A stretch of 64,000 nt of DNA, taken from NCBI GenBank assembly GCA_039795165.1, contig JBDKER010000002.1, forward strand, positions 62,001-126,000, written 5' to 3'. Made by a program: the position numbers and the translations under genes. Every line of letters begins with the position of its first letter. Position 1 is the first letter of the stretch. Of this stretch, positions 15,215-24,300 are shown one piece after another. The notes beneath the pieces were generated by a model. The model did no database searches, had not been told where the DNA came from, and was given only the letters and a program-made list of their open reading frames with translations. The stretch is from V1-33 sp039795165. GTDB taxonomy: Bacteria > Verrucomicrobiota > Verrucomicrobiia > Verrucomicrobiales > V1-33.

Positions 15215-16309
15215 ATGGCGAAGATACTTTCAGCGATGTCTGGCGGGGTGGACAGCAGTGTGGCGACAGCCGTTCTGCTGGAGCAGGGGCATGAGGTCGA
15301 GGGGGCCTACATGAAGAACTGGATTAACGAGGAGAACATCCTTGGGGATTGTCCATGGCAGCAGGACATCGAGGATGCGCGGTCCGTGGCCGATCGGCTC
15401 GGCATTCCCTTCCGCGTGGTCAATCTCATGCAGGATTACCGGGAAAGGGTGGTGCGCTATCTATTGGAAGGGTACCGCAGTGGGGTGACGCCGAATCCGG
15501 ATGTCATGTGCAACCGGGAGATCAAGTTCGGGGTGTTTCTGGACTATGCGAAGTCGCAGGGATTTGCCTCCGTGGCGACGGGGCACTATGCGCAGGTGCG
15601 GCATGAGACCAGCGGGCGGAGCCGGATGTTCCGCGGGGCCGATGCCAATAAGGATCAGACGTACTTTCTGGCCCTGCTGCGTCAGGACCAGCTGCAGCAT
15701 GCTGAATTTCCGATTGGCGGCATGCAGAAGGCCGAGGTGCGGGCGCGGGCCGTGGCTCTGGGGCTGAGTACCGCCCAGAAGAAGGACAGTCAGGGCATCT
15801 GCTTTATTGGGAATGTGCGCATGAGTGATTTTCTGCGTGCCTTTGTGCCCGACGAGCCCGGCGACATAGTGGGATTGGATGGCAGAAAGCTGGGGCGGCA
15901 TGCCGGGGTGCATCTTTACACGCTTGGGCAGCGCCGTGGCCTGGGAGTGGCTTCGAATGCGTACCGGGAGGCTTACGTAGTTGTCGAGAAGCGCCCAGCC
16001 ACCCGCGAACTGGTGGTGGCCTTCGATCATCCCGGGACGCCGCGCCTCTACGCCAGCCAGTGCACGGTCACCTCGCTTTCATGGCTCGCTCCGAAACCGG
16101 ATTTTCCCGCCGTCATGGATGTGCAGCCACGCTACCGATGTCCGGGTCAGCCAGCCATGGTGGAAGAGGTCGGGCCCGACCGTGTGCGCATCCGTTTCGA
16201 GAGTCCGCAGCGCGCCCTCGCTCCTGGACAGATCTGTGCGTTCTATGACGGCGGCGAACTGATGGGCGGCGGAATTTTCGAGTCCGTGACTCCGGACATT
16301 GCGGGGTGA
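15215..16309 (+). CDS. mnmA: tRNA-specific 2-thiouridylase MnmA
   Basis: A 364-aa PP-loop enzyme that thiolates U34 of the Lys, Glu and Gln tRNAs using sulfur relayed from a cysteine desulfurase. The ATP-binding PP-loop SGGVDSS is at 9-15. The two catalytic cysteines sit in their usual contexts: Cys99 in NPDVMCNREIKF and Cys196 in SQGICFIGN. The central domain has the LPIGxxxK-type stretch (FPIGGMQKAEVR), and the C-terminal beta barrel holds LYTLGQRRGLG. Length and ends are normal. Start ATG at 15215. Confidence 0.97.
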   Translation: MAKILSAMSGGVDSSVATAVLLEQGHEVEGAYMKNWINEENILGDCPWQQDIEDARSVADRLGIPFRVVNLMQDYRERVVRYLLEGYRSGVTPNPDVMCNREIKFGVFLDYAKSQGFASVATGHYAQVRHETSGRSRMFRGADANKDQTYFLALLRQDQLQHAEFPIGGMQKAEVRARAVALGLSTAQKKDSQGICFIGNVRMSDFLRAFVPDEPGDIVGLDGRKLGRHAGVHLYTLGQRRGLGVASNAYREAYVVVEKRPATRELVVAFDHPGTPRLYASQCTVTSLSWLAPKPDFPAVMDVQPRYRCPGQPAMVEEVGPDRVRIRFESPQRALAPGQICAFYDGGELMGGGIFESVTPDIAG

Positions 16310-16355
16310 GGCCGGGTGCCGCCGATGCGGCTGTGGGCGTGGAGCGGACGTCGTT

Positions 16356-18347
16356 TCAGATTCCGGCGGCCTTGCGGAGGTCGTTGAGTTCCGCGGTGAA
16401 GTTGCCGCTGAGGATGGGGAAGCGGCACCATGTTTTCGGGTCGAGGTTTTCGTCGTCGAGGTGGAAGCCTGGAGCGAAGCGTTCGCGTTTCCACTGATTG
16501 CGGCACCAGAGAGTGAAGAAGCGGACCGTCCATGCGGCCAGTTGGGTGGGAGGGTAGGCGGGGAACTGGAGCTGGATAATTTTCCAGACGTCGCAGGGCA
16601 TCTGCTTGTCGCGGATGGCGGCGCGTTCGATGGCGTCGAGCACCGGGTACGGCATGAGGTCGTCTTCGTCCGTCTGGTGGCTCGAGGGCGGGCGCAGTTC
16701 CGCGGTGGGGGCCTGATCGTTGATGGCGCGGAGGGCTGGGATGGGGCCGAGGCCGGATGGGCCGTGGGCTTCCATCCAGCGGAGCCATGAACGGAGCCAT
16801 GCCTTGTCGATTCCTGCGATGGGGGAGAGTCCGCCGCTCGTATCTCCGTCCATGGTGGCATAGCCGACGGCGGCTTCGCTGCGGTTGCTCGTCGCCAGCA
16901 GCAGGGCTCCCGTCAGATTGGCGAGCATCCAGATGGATGGGCTGCGGACGCGGGCCTGGATATTCTGAAGCGCAATGTCATCCGTTTCCCATGTGAGGGG
17001 ACGTCCGAGGCTCGCTTCCACGAGACTGGTGTAGCCCGCGATGAGCGGGGCGATGTCGAATTCGCTGTGACGGGAGCCAGTGGCCGCCGCCATGGCCGCT
17101 GCAGCGCTGCGGGTGACCTCCCCGCTGTTCTCGCTCGCCTGGTAGGCCGTGGTGAGGAGCACGAGGGCGAAATCGTCCGCGGATTCCGCCGACGCAAGGC
17201 CCGGGATGAACGACAGGCGTTCCCGCAGCGCGGCTGGCCCGATTTCTGCAAGGGCGGACTCGATCATGAGCCGCACGAGGACCGTGACCGCGGCACTGTC
17301 CGCTCCGCCGCTCAGGCTCACCACAAAGCCCCGCGAGCGGCTTTTGCGGAGGTAATCGAAGAGGGCGAGGGGAACGGCGCGCGAAAATTCCTCCTCCTTG
17401 AGGAAGGGACTGTTTTCCCATGGGGAATGGCGGGTCGCGGTCCGTTCCGGTTCGATCTCCGGCCATGAGAAGGGCACTTCCACGAGTCCGTCGCGAGCCG
17501 CAGCCGCATCCGGCTGGAAACTCGCCGTACGCGCGTGATTCATGCGGCTGAGGTCGATGTCCGACTGGGCGCAGGCCATGAGGTGATCCTTGTACGAAAA
17601 GCGATCCGACGAGGCCAGGATGTGGCCGTCCGCGGCAATCATGGCTTCGCCGTCGAAAATGGCGCGGCCGGATTCATTGCCGAGCAGATTTGCCCAGACA
17701 TAGGTGGCCCCGAAGACGCGGCTGCCTTCCCTGACAAAGCGGTGGCGTACCGCCTGCTTGCCGAACGCAAAGTGACTCGCACTCGGATTGAGAATGACAT
17801 CCGTGCCGCGGGCCGCGAGCCGGATGCCCGGACGGTCGGCGACCCATGCGTCCTCGCAGATTTCGAATCCGAAGCGGACGCCACCCACCTCGAAGACGAG
17901 GTCGCCGATCGGGTACGACTGGCCGTCCGGAGCCGTGAGCGAAGCGGCGACCCCCTTCGGCCATGGTTTGAACCAGCGTGGTTCGTAATGGATGCCATCT
18001 CCTGCGAGGAATTGCTTCCCCGCGAAGCCGGCAATGCGTCCGTCCACCGCGAGGCAGGCGCAATTGTAGATTCCTTTGCGCAGGAAAACGGGGAGCCCGA
18101 ACGAGACCACCATGCCCGTGGTCAGCGGGACCAGTGCGGAGAGGATTTCCCATGCACGGCGGGCAACTCCGGGAGCGTGGAAGGCATCCTCGCAGCCGTA
18201 GCCCGTGATGCAGAGTTCCGGAAGGCAGAGCACCGTGGCACCCTGCGCCCGCGCCTCGTGGATTGCCTGAGCAATGCGTGCCTGATTGCCCGGCCAGTCG
18301 AGCGGCGTCTGATTGAGGGCGGCGGCAGCCAGTTTGATGAGTTTCAT
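16356..18347 (-). CDS. nadE: Glutamine-dependent NAD+ synthetase
   Basis: A 663-aa two-domain enzyme that amidates nicotinate adenine dinucleotide in the last step of NAD synthesis. The N-terminal nitrilase-type glutaminase has the Glu-Lys-Cys triad: Glu44 (LCLPELCITGYG), Lys111 (GFAGKQFL) and Cys164 (FEICEDAW). The C-terminal synthetase has the PP-loop SLSGGADSAAV (345-355), then STMDGD-like ATMDGDTSGGLSPIAGIDK. I chose the ATG at 18347 (MKLIKLAAAALNQ). The open frame runs 34 codons further but that part has no family similarity. The arrangement matches M. tuberculosis-type long NadE. Confidence 0.95.
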   Translation of the reverse strand: MKLIKLAAAALNQTPLDWPGNQARIAQAIHEARAQGATVLCLPELCITGYGCEDAFHAPGVARRAWEILSALVPLTTGMVVSFGLPVFLRKGIYNCACLAVDGRIAGFAGKQFLAGDGIHYEPRWFKPWPKGVAASLTAPDGQSYPIGDLVFEVGGVRFGFEICEDAWVADRPGIRLAARGTDVILNPSASHFAFGKQAVRHRFVREGSRVFGATYVWANLLGNESGRAIFDGEAMIAADGHILASSDRFSYKDHLMACAQSDIDLSRMNHARTASFQPDAAAARDGLVEVPFSWPEIEPERTATRHSPWENSPFLKEEEFSRAVPLALFDYLRKSRSRGFVVSLSGGADSAAVTVLVRLMIESALAEIGPAALRERLSFIPGLASAESADDFALVLLTTAYQASENSGEVTRSAAAAMAAATGSRHSEFDIAPLIAGYTSLVEASLGRPLTWETDDIALQNIQARVRSPSIWMLANLTGALLLATSNRSEAAVGYATMDGDTSGGLSPIAGIDKAWLRSWLRWMEAHGPSGLGPIPALRAINDQAPTAELRPPSSHQTDEDDLMPYPVLDAIERAAIRDKQMPCDVWKIIQLQFPAYPPTQLAAWTVRFFTLWCRNQWKRERFAPGFHLDDENLDPKTWCRFPILSGNFTAELNDLRKAAGI

Positions 18348-18479
18348 GGCAGGGAAGCCGGGTTCGGGGCGGCTGGCTGGAAAGCGCAGAACCGCATCAT
18401 GAATGTGAGGAAAGCCGGGAAAGGAATGCACCGCAACCGAAGGCCCCATGGATGCCCGAAATGGGGCAGGAAATGATTA

Positions 18480-18508
18480 TTGACAAGGCTGAATGAAGGC
18501 TGCAAAAC
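18480..18508 (+). promoter_or_regulatory. Candidate sigma-70-type promoter for the 18578 barrel gene
   Basis: A perfect -35 hexamer TTGACA (18480-18485), 17-bp spacer, and a weak -10 CAAAAC (18503-18508), placing the start about 65 bases before the ATG. The -10 is poor, so this rests mainly on the -35 and spacing. Confidence 0.4.
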
Positions 18509-18577
18509 CCATTCGGCCTGGATGCGAGGCGGGATAGGCCGCCACAGGTCTGCATCTAAACCACCGAACAAAACAAC

Positions 18578-19210
18578 ATGACAAAAATCGCTATCGCCAT
18601 TGCCAGCGCCGCCTGTGCTGGTTCCGTTATCGCCGGCTCCGCTCCGGTGGTGAATTCCGCTCCGGTTGCTCCGGTGGCCCCTGTTGCTGCGGTTGATTCC
18701 GGCATCAGCTACAACCTGCTCGAAGTCAACTGGCTGCACACCGAGTGGGACATCGCCGGCCTCGACTCGAGCGATGGCGTGGGTCTGAACCTCAGCTATT
18801 CTCCCTTCCAGAACTTCTACCTGACGGCCGGTGGATCCTGGCAGTCGGTCGACACCGCCCGCGATTCCGCTGACCTCTGGACGGCGAATGTCGGTATCGG
18901 TGGCTTCGTGCCCGTCACGAGCAACATCCACTTCGTGACCGAAGTGGGCGCTGCCTTCTACGGCTTCGACAACAGCCCGATCGGTTCGGACGACGACGCG
19001 AGCGTCTATGTCCGCCCGCACTTCCGTGGCCGCTGGGGCAATGTGGAAGTTCACGCCGGTGCCACCTGGACCGACGCTGACATCACCAACGAGTGGGCTG
19101 GCTTCGGCCGCGTGTACTTCGGCATCACGCCGAACTGGGACCTCGGAGCCGGCATCAGCGCTGGCAAAAACGAGTTCACCGTGAACGCCGGTGTCCGTCT
19201 CCGCTACTGA
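18578..19210 (+). CDS. Small outer-membrane beta-barrel protein
   Basis: A 210-aa protein with a signal peptide (MTKIAIAIASAACAGSVIAG), a Pro/Val/Ala linker (SAPVAPVAPVAAV) and about eight amphipathic strands. It ends in AGVRLRY, a C-terminal aromatic barrel signature. The size suits an OmpA/OmpX-type eight-stranded barrel. Codon use is strongly C-ending, unlike its neighbours, which together with a good -35 box and a strong terminator suggests high expression. Function unknown. It is divergent from nadE. Confidence 0.7.
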   Translation: MTKIAIAIASAACAGSVIAGSAPVVNSAPVAPVAPVAAVDSGISYNLLEVNWLHTEWDIAGLDSSDGVGLNLSYSPFQNFYLTAGGSWQSVDTARDSADLWTANVGIGGFVPVTSNIHFVTEVGAAFYGFDNSPIGSDDDASVYVRPHFRGRWGNVEVHAGATWTDADITNEWAGFGRVYFGITPNWDLGAGISAGKNEFTVNAGVRLRY

Positions 19211-19268
19211 GCGGAAACAGCACTGCCTCGTCCGGGCAACTGGGCTGCGGCAGTTCTGAAATCGATCT

Positions 19269-19306
19269 GGAGGGCTGGCGTCGTCGGATGCCAGCCCTCC
19301 TTTTTT
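19269..19306 (+). terminator. Strong rho-independent terminator
   Basis: An 11-bp perfect stem GGAGGGCTGGC / GCCAGCCCTCC around a 10-base loop, followed by T6. It follows the barrel gene by 58 bp. Confidence 0.9.
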
Positions 19307-19383
19307 GGTATCCTCTGGTGGCCGTGGGCGGGAAGGTGGAGTCCTTTTGACAAGAGCCGCCGCCGTGGGCACATGGGGCGGTG

Positions 19384-19818
19384 ATGACGACTGACGATCA
19401 GAGTGCTGCGGATGGAGTCCGGCTCGACAAGTGGCTGTGGGCGGTGCGGGTTTACCGGACGCGGGCACTGGCGACTGACGCCTGCCGTCTGCAGCGGGTG
19501 AGGATGGGAGGGAACGAGGTCAAGGCGTCGCGTCTGGTGCGGGTGGGTGATGTCATTGAGGTCCGGCAGGAAGATGTGACACGGACGGTGGTGGTGCGTG
19601 GTCTCCTTGACCGCCGGGTGGGTGCGGTGCTCGTGAGTCAGTACATGGAGGATGTGACTTCCGCGGGGGAACGGGAAGCTGCGCAGCGGCGGCGGGAGGA
19701 ACGGCGGCTCAATGCGGCGATCACGCCGGTGGTGAAGCCATCGAAGCGCGATCGCCGCGAACTCGAGAGGTTTCTGGAATCCGTGCGCAGCGGGAAGCTG
19801 GCGGAAGGCGGAGGCTGA
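19384..19818 (+). CDS. S4-domain RNA-binding protein, Hsp15-like
   Basis: A 144-aa protein opening with the S4 domain pattern VRLDKWLWAVRVYRTRALAT (residues 12-31) and VKASRLVRVGDVIEV. This is the arrangement of Hsp15 (HslR), which binds stalled 50S subunits carrying nascent chains. The C-terminal half is charged and Arg-rich (AAQRRREERR, KPSKRDRRELERFL), also as in Hsp15. A GTG three bases earlier (19381) is possible, but ATG 19384 has better spacing to GGGG at 19375-19378. Confidence 0.85.
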   Translation: MTTDDQSAADGVRLDKWLWAVRVYRTRALATDACRLQRVRMGGNEVKASRLVRVGDVIEVRQEDVTRTVVVRGLLDRRVGAVLVSQYMEDVTSAGEREAAQRRREERRLNAAITPVVKPSKRDRRELERFLESVRSGKLAEGGG

Positions 19819-19844
19819 TTTGCGGATTTGCTCCGTCGAGGGGA

Positions 19845-21296
19845 TCAGGGGACTGGGCGCATGCGGCCGTGGAAGTATTCCGGGTAGGTCCCGCCGAAGG
19901 TGATGATGATGCGGCCGTCGTTGGTGCTGGCGGTGACGAAGCCGAGCGAATCCCAGAGGGTGAGGTCGGCTTCGGTGGTTTCGACGGCGTAGGTACGGCC
20001 AGCGATGGTATTGGCACCGAGGAGGAAGCCATCGGTGCCGACGCCATCCTGATCGAGTTCGCCCGACTGCATGCGGAAGACGCTATTGGGGTCGGCGGGG
20101 TCCGTTCCGGCGATGATTTCGTCCTGGTCGAGGGCACCGTCGACGTCGGAATCGGCGAGCAGGTTGCGGTCAGTGATGCGGGCGGCACCCCAGCGGAGAG
20201 ATTCGCTGGTGGAGTCGGCGGAACCCGAGACGAGGAGTCGGACGGACTTTACGCTGGCTGGGATGGTGGCTGAGAAGTGGCGTGGGTAATAGACATACCA
20301 TTCCGGGCCGGTGGTGGCGCTCGACATTTCGTCTCCGCTGATGAGACCGTCGTCGTTGAGATCGTCTGTTGCGGGGACCATGCGGATTTCGGAGATGGAA
20401 TTGTCGTCGAGGGTAGCTTCGAGGGTGGCCGAGATGTAGTCGGCTGTTTCGAAGTTGGTGCCGGTGCTCGTTTCGCTGGCGTACACCGTGAGAATGGCAT
20501 TGGCCTGGCCGATCGTGGAGAGGTCGACTGGGTTTGAGCGGAGCGTGGCGGCGGTGGCACCGTTCATGGTGAAAGTGCCGCTGCGGGCGCTGTTCCAGCC
20601 CTGAACGGTGGCTTCCGCGGAGATCGGGTTGGTGATGCCCCCGAAGTCAGTGGTCAGCATGGTGGGCGGGGGCGGCTGCGATCCGAGCAAGGTCAGGTAG
20701 AGACCGAGGTCGCTGCTGTCGCTGGCGGCATTGTGGAGCGAGACGGCGAGGGTATGGGGACCGGCGCTGATGGATCCGAGGCTGATGGTGAGGAGGGAAG
20801 ATTCGGTGTCGGCGCCGTCTTCCGTACGGGAGGGACCGTCTGCGTAGGTGTAGAAGTTCGCATCCGTGCTGTTGGCCATGTTGACGCGTTTGATTTCGAC
20901 GCCGTCGAGGTAGATGACTGCACCGTCGTCTGCGAGGATCTGGGCAATGACTTCCGGATAATCCTTCGATGCCGTGAAGGTTGTCTTGAAATAAGTAGTG
21001 AAGCGGATACCCGAGGCCGGCGTGGGCAGTACCGTGGCCGTGAGGGCTGCCTGGGTGAAGTACGTGATCGTTCCGTAGCGGAAAGGCCCCGGAGCCGGAG
21101 CATTGAAGGCTGGGCCATCGTATCCGGACGCCAGATACCATGTGGTGTAGAAGTCATTGGTCGCGTCGAGCGAGGCGGGTTCGACGCCATCGGTCCGGTG
21201 CAGGGCCGACCATGGCTGATTGGCCGGGATAATGACATCCTGCGCGTGCGATGCGGCGGTAAGGACGGCGAAGAGAAGGGCGGGGAGAAGTTTCAT
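19845..21296 (-). CDS. Secreted exoprotein, probable partner of the CotH protein
   Basis: A 483-aa protein with a signal peptide (MKLLPALLFAVLTAASHA). The first ~210 residues form a jelly-roll module (DDGAVIYLDGVEIKR, DLGLYLTLLG) like those in the exoprotein at the window start and in the CotH protein. A second beta domain follows. Then come EF-hand/dockerin-like Asp-rich segments (DLNDDGLISGDE, DSDVDGALDQDEI) and the C-terminal beta domain seen in other verrucomicrobial exoproteins. No catalytic site is recognised. It begins 62 bp after the CotH gene on the same strand and is probably cotranscribed. The upstream part of the open frame overlaps the CotH gene and is a shadow. Confidence 0.75.
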   Translation of the reverse strand: MKLLPALLFAVLTAASHAQDVIIPANQPWSALHRTDGVEPASLDATNDFYTTWYLASGYDGPAFNAPAPGPFRYGTITYFTQAALTATVLPTPASGIRFTTYFKTTFTASKDYPEVIAQILADDGAVIYLDGVEIKRVNMANSTDANFYTYADGPSRTEDGADTESSLLTISLGSISAGPHTLAVSLHNAASDSSDLGLYLTLLGSQPPPPTMLTTDFGGITNPISAEATVQGWNSARSGTFTMNGATAATLRSNPVDLSTIGQANAILTVYASETSTGTNFETADYISATLEATLDDNSISEIRMVPATDDLNDDGLISGDEMSSATTGPEWYVYYPRHFSATIPASVKSVRLLVSGSADSTSESLRWGAARITDRNLLADSDVDGALDQDEIIAGTDPADPNSVFRMQSGELDQDGVGTDGFLLGANTIAGRTYAVETTEADLTLWDSLGFVTASTNDGRIIITFGGTYPEYFHGRMRPVP

Positions 21297-21358
21297 GGGA
21301 GCAGAGTGCGTTGTATTGGAGCCGAGGCAGAGCAGGAGCGGTGCCAGTGGCTGATGAG

Positions 21359-24300
21359 TCAGTTCCGGGGAGTGACGGCGATGCGCACGTGGGCGCGGTC
21401 GAGGGCGGAAACGGGCAACGGTGTACGGAAGGCGATTTCCTCCGTGCCGTCCGCAGAGACCGTGCGGCCACCGACTTCGTCCGTGAGTGGAAGCCATGTG
21501 GTGGCATCCGTGGAATACTGAGGCGCAATGACCACATCGTCGGCGATGCGGTTCCGGCGGAAGCGGAGAACAAGGTACGTATCGCTCTGGCCATTGGCGG
21601 TGACCATTTCGAAGCGTGCCGAGGAGATGCCCGTGGTGGTGGTGGGCGACGGGGTGACGGCGAGGGCGTATTCCGTGAGGGCGGCGAGGCCATTGCCATC
21701 GCTGTCCGCCTGTGGATCGGAGGGCAGGCCATTGCGCTCGGCCCATGCGGCAAAGGAATCGGCATCCGCCGCACCCGGGGCCCCATTGATGGAGCCACTG
21801 GCGCGCCAGTTCGATGGCACGGAGGGATCCGGGAGCGATTCCGGACGGATGAGGACCAGAGAGTAACCTTGGCCGTCCGCGGCCTTCGGCCATGGGGGAG
21901 AATCACTGTAGGTGAAATCAAAGATGGTGCTGCCGTCTGCTGCCGTCATGGCAAGGCGTTCGCGGGTATTGTTGAGCCCCGTGGCATTCTGGAACTGTCC
22001 GGCCGGCGTGAGGCGTGGGTGACGGGCGGCAAAGGCCGCCGGATTCGAGACGATCACGAGGCGCTGGCCCGGAGCGAGCGACTGCAAGGCACTGTGACTG
22101 GAGAAATCGAAGTCGATGCCATCGCTGAAGCGGCAGCCCGAGAGTTCGACTTGATCTTGCGAGGTGTTGAGGAGTTCGATGAATTCGAACTGAGAGGAAG
22201 AGAAACCGGCGGAGGCTTCCGTGGCGGAGACGGTGGGATTGTAGCTGAATTCCGAAATGGTCAGGTTCGCGGCAGAAGCTGGCTGGCCGACCACGAAGTA
22301 GGCCTCGGTAAGCGGTGACCATGTGCCATTGCGGAGGGTGCGGGCGCGCACCATGCCAGTGGTGGCGAGGGGAACGGGAGCCGCGTAGGCCACCGCGTCG
22401 GCCGTTGGCTGTTCCGGGGTGCGGACTTCCGCGATCAATTCCGCGGCGAGCAGGAACTCCGGATTGGCGGTCGATTCATTGAGTCCCTGGAGGGCGAGGA
22501 GATTCGGCGAATCCGTCGAGAGCGTGGCGATCTGATTCGTGAGGTCGAGCGACTGGGGAATGACGGCATCGCCGTCGAGGCGTGCCGAGGTGGCTACTGC
22601 GTTGAAGATTGGCGAAGTGGTGGGGGCATTGAGACGGAAGAGCGGGGTACTGCCGTTGAGGAAGACAAAGGCTCCGTCGTCGTATTTCAGATTGAGCGTG
22701 AGCCGGGTGATGCTGCTTTTGAGTTCTGGAGTCAGGGTGAAGGGGAGGCGGGCGTAGAGGGAAGGATTCACTCCGAGCATGCCGGGAACGGTGGTCGTGA
22801 TGTGCGGTGAGAAATCGCCATTGGTGAAACCGAGGGCGGCGGTGCCGACGCTCCATGTGGCGATGTCTGCGGGATCCGGCAGATTCTTCCATGAATTGCT
22901 CGGGTAGTTGGCGGTGGGCACCTTGAAGCGGACCGGGGAATCCGCGAGGAGATTGACTGTGGCTGTACCGGCACCCGCGAGGGCCGGGTCGGATCCATCT
23001 ACGGTGTAGTAGATCGTGCCCGTGCCATCCGGGCTGGTCATGGTGAGAGGGAAACCGGCGGGGACGAAGCCGCCATCCGAGGAGAAAGTGGGTGCGGGCA
23101 CATTTGGCCACATGCCGATCGCGGAAAACTGACTGAGCAGGGTCTGCTGGCGGGTGGCGATGTAGGTATCGCGGAGCCAGTCGACTTCCGGTCGCCAGTG
23201 CGAGTTGCGGGTCATGGTGACGACGACCGGGTTGCCGCTGTTGACGTCGCCCCAGCGGGCACTTTCCGCAACGATGGGGAGGTCGAGCTGGTTGCGCAGC
23301 ATGAGCAAGCGGGCCTGCATGGCATCGCGCGAGAGGGCTCCCGTGCCGAAGAAGTGCTTCTGGATACGATCCGAGACGCGGCGGCGGAAATCGTTATTGT
23401 AGCGTCGGAGGGCGTACCAAAGTTCTGCGGGCGGGCCTGGAGTTCCGGCTGCGCGTGGGATTTCCGTGGCAGGCGTGCCGATGAGGGTGTGGTTGAAATC
23501 GCTGACGCGCTGGAACGTCACGAGCTGGGTGAGGGAATTGCCCATGCTGATTTCCGCGTCCCATGTCTGCCAGAAGAGGCCTGCGGTTGGGAGAGGTCCA
23601 CGCGAGCGGCGGCCGGATTCCCAGTTCTTGTTGAAGAAGCGGGACGCGTCTGTGAGGTTCACATTGGGAACCCCGCGGAAGACCGGACCCATCCAGTCGT
23701 TCTGTGCGCCCCACATCTGGACGAGCAGATTGTCGATGAATTCGTCGATGGGAACGATCTGCTGAATGGCAGCGTAGGTGGCTGGGTCGGCGGCGCGGGT
23801 GGCGGGACGGACCAGAGCGAGGGCATTGTCCATGGCTGTGCTCGTGCCTTCCACGACATCGAAGAGCGGGTTCGAGGTATTCGAATGCTCATAAACATCC
23901 CAGTCTTCCTCTGCGCCGCCTTGATGCGATGCGAAGAATTCCGAACTGATGACTTCGTGGAGATCGTAGACCCCCCAGTAGAGGCCATTGATGTAAAGGT
24001 GGACGTAGCGGCCGCGGTGCGAGAGCCGTCCCATGTCGAGTTCTGTCTGCCGCAGAAAGCGGTCGCGCAGGTAGGTGGCATGGGGAGCGAGATCGTTGTC
24101 TGCGGAACCGAAGGGAACCGCCCAGCCATCGTGTCCGCCAGGCCGGAGCTGGAGCTTGTCAAATTCCTCCACTGGCGATCCCGGAAAGAGCGGGTAGCGG
24201 AGACGGTCGACCCCGTATTTTTTCCGGAAATAGACGCGGAAGGGCTTCTTGGGGTGATCAATGGGTGCGTTGCCGCCGTGCATGCGCAGGCCGATGTCTT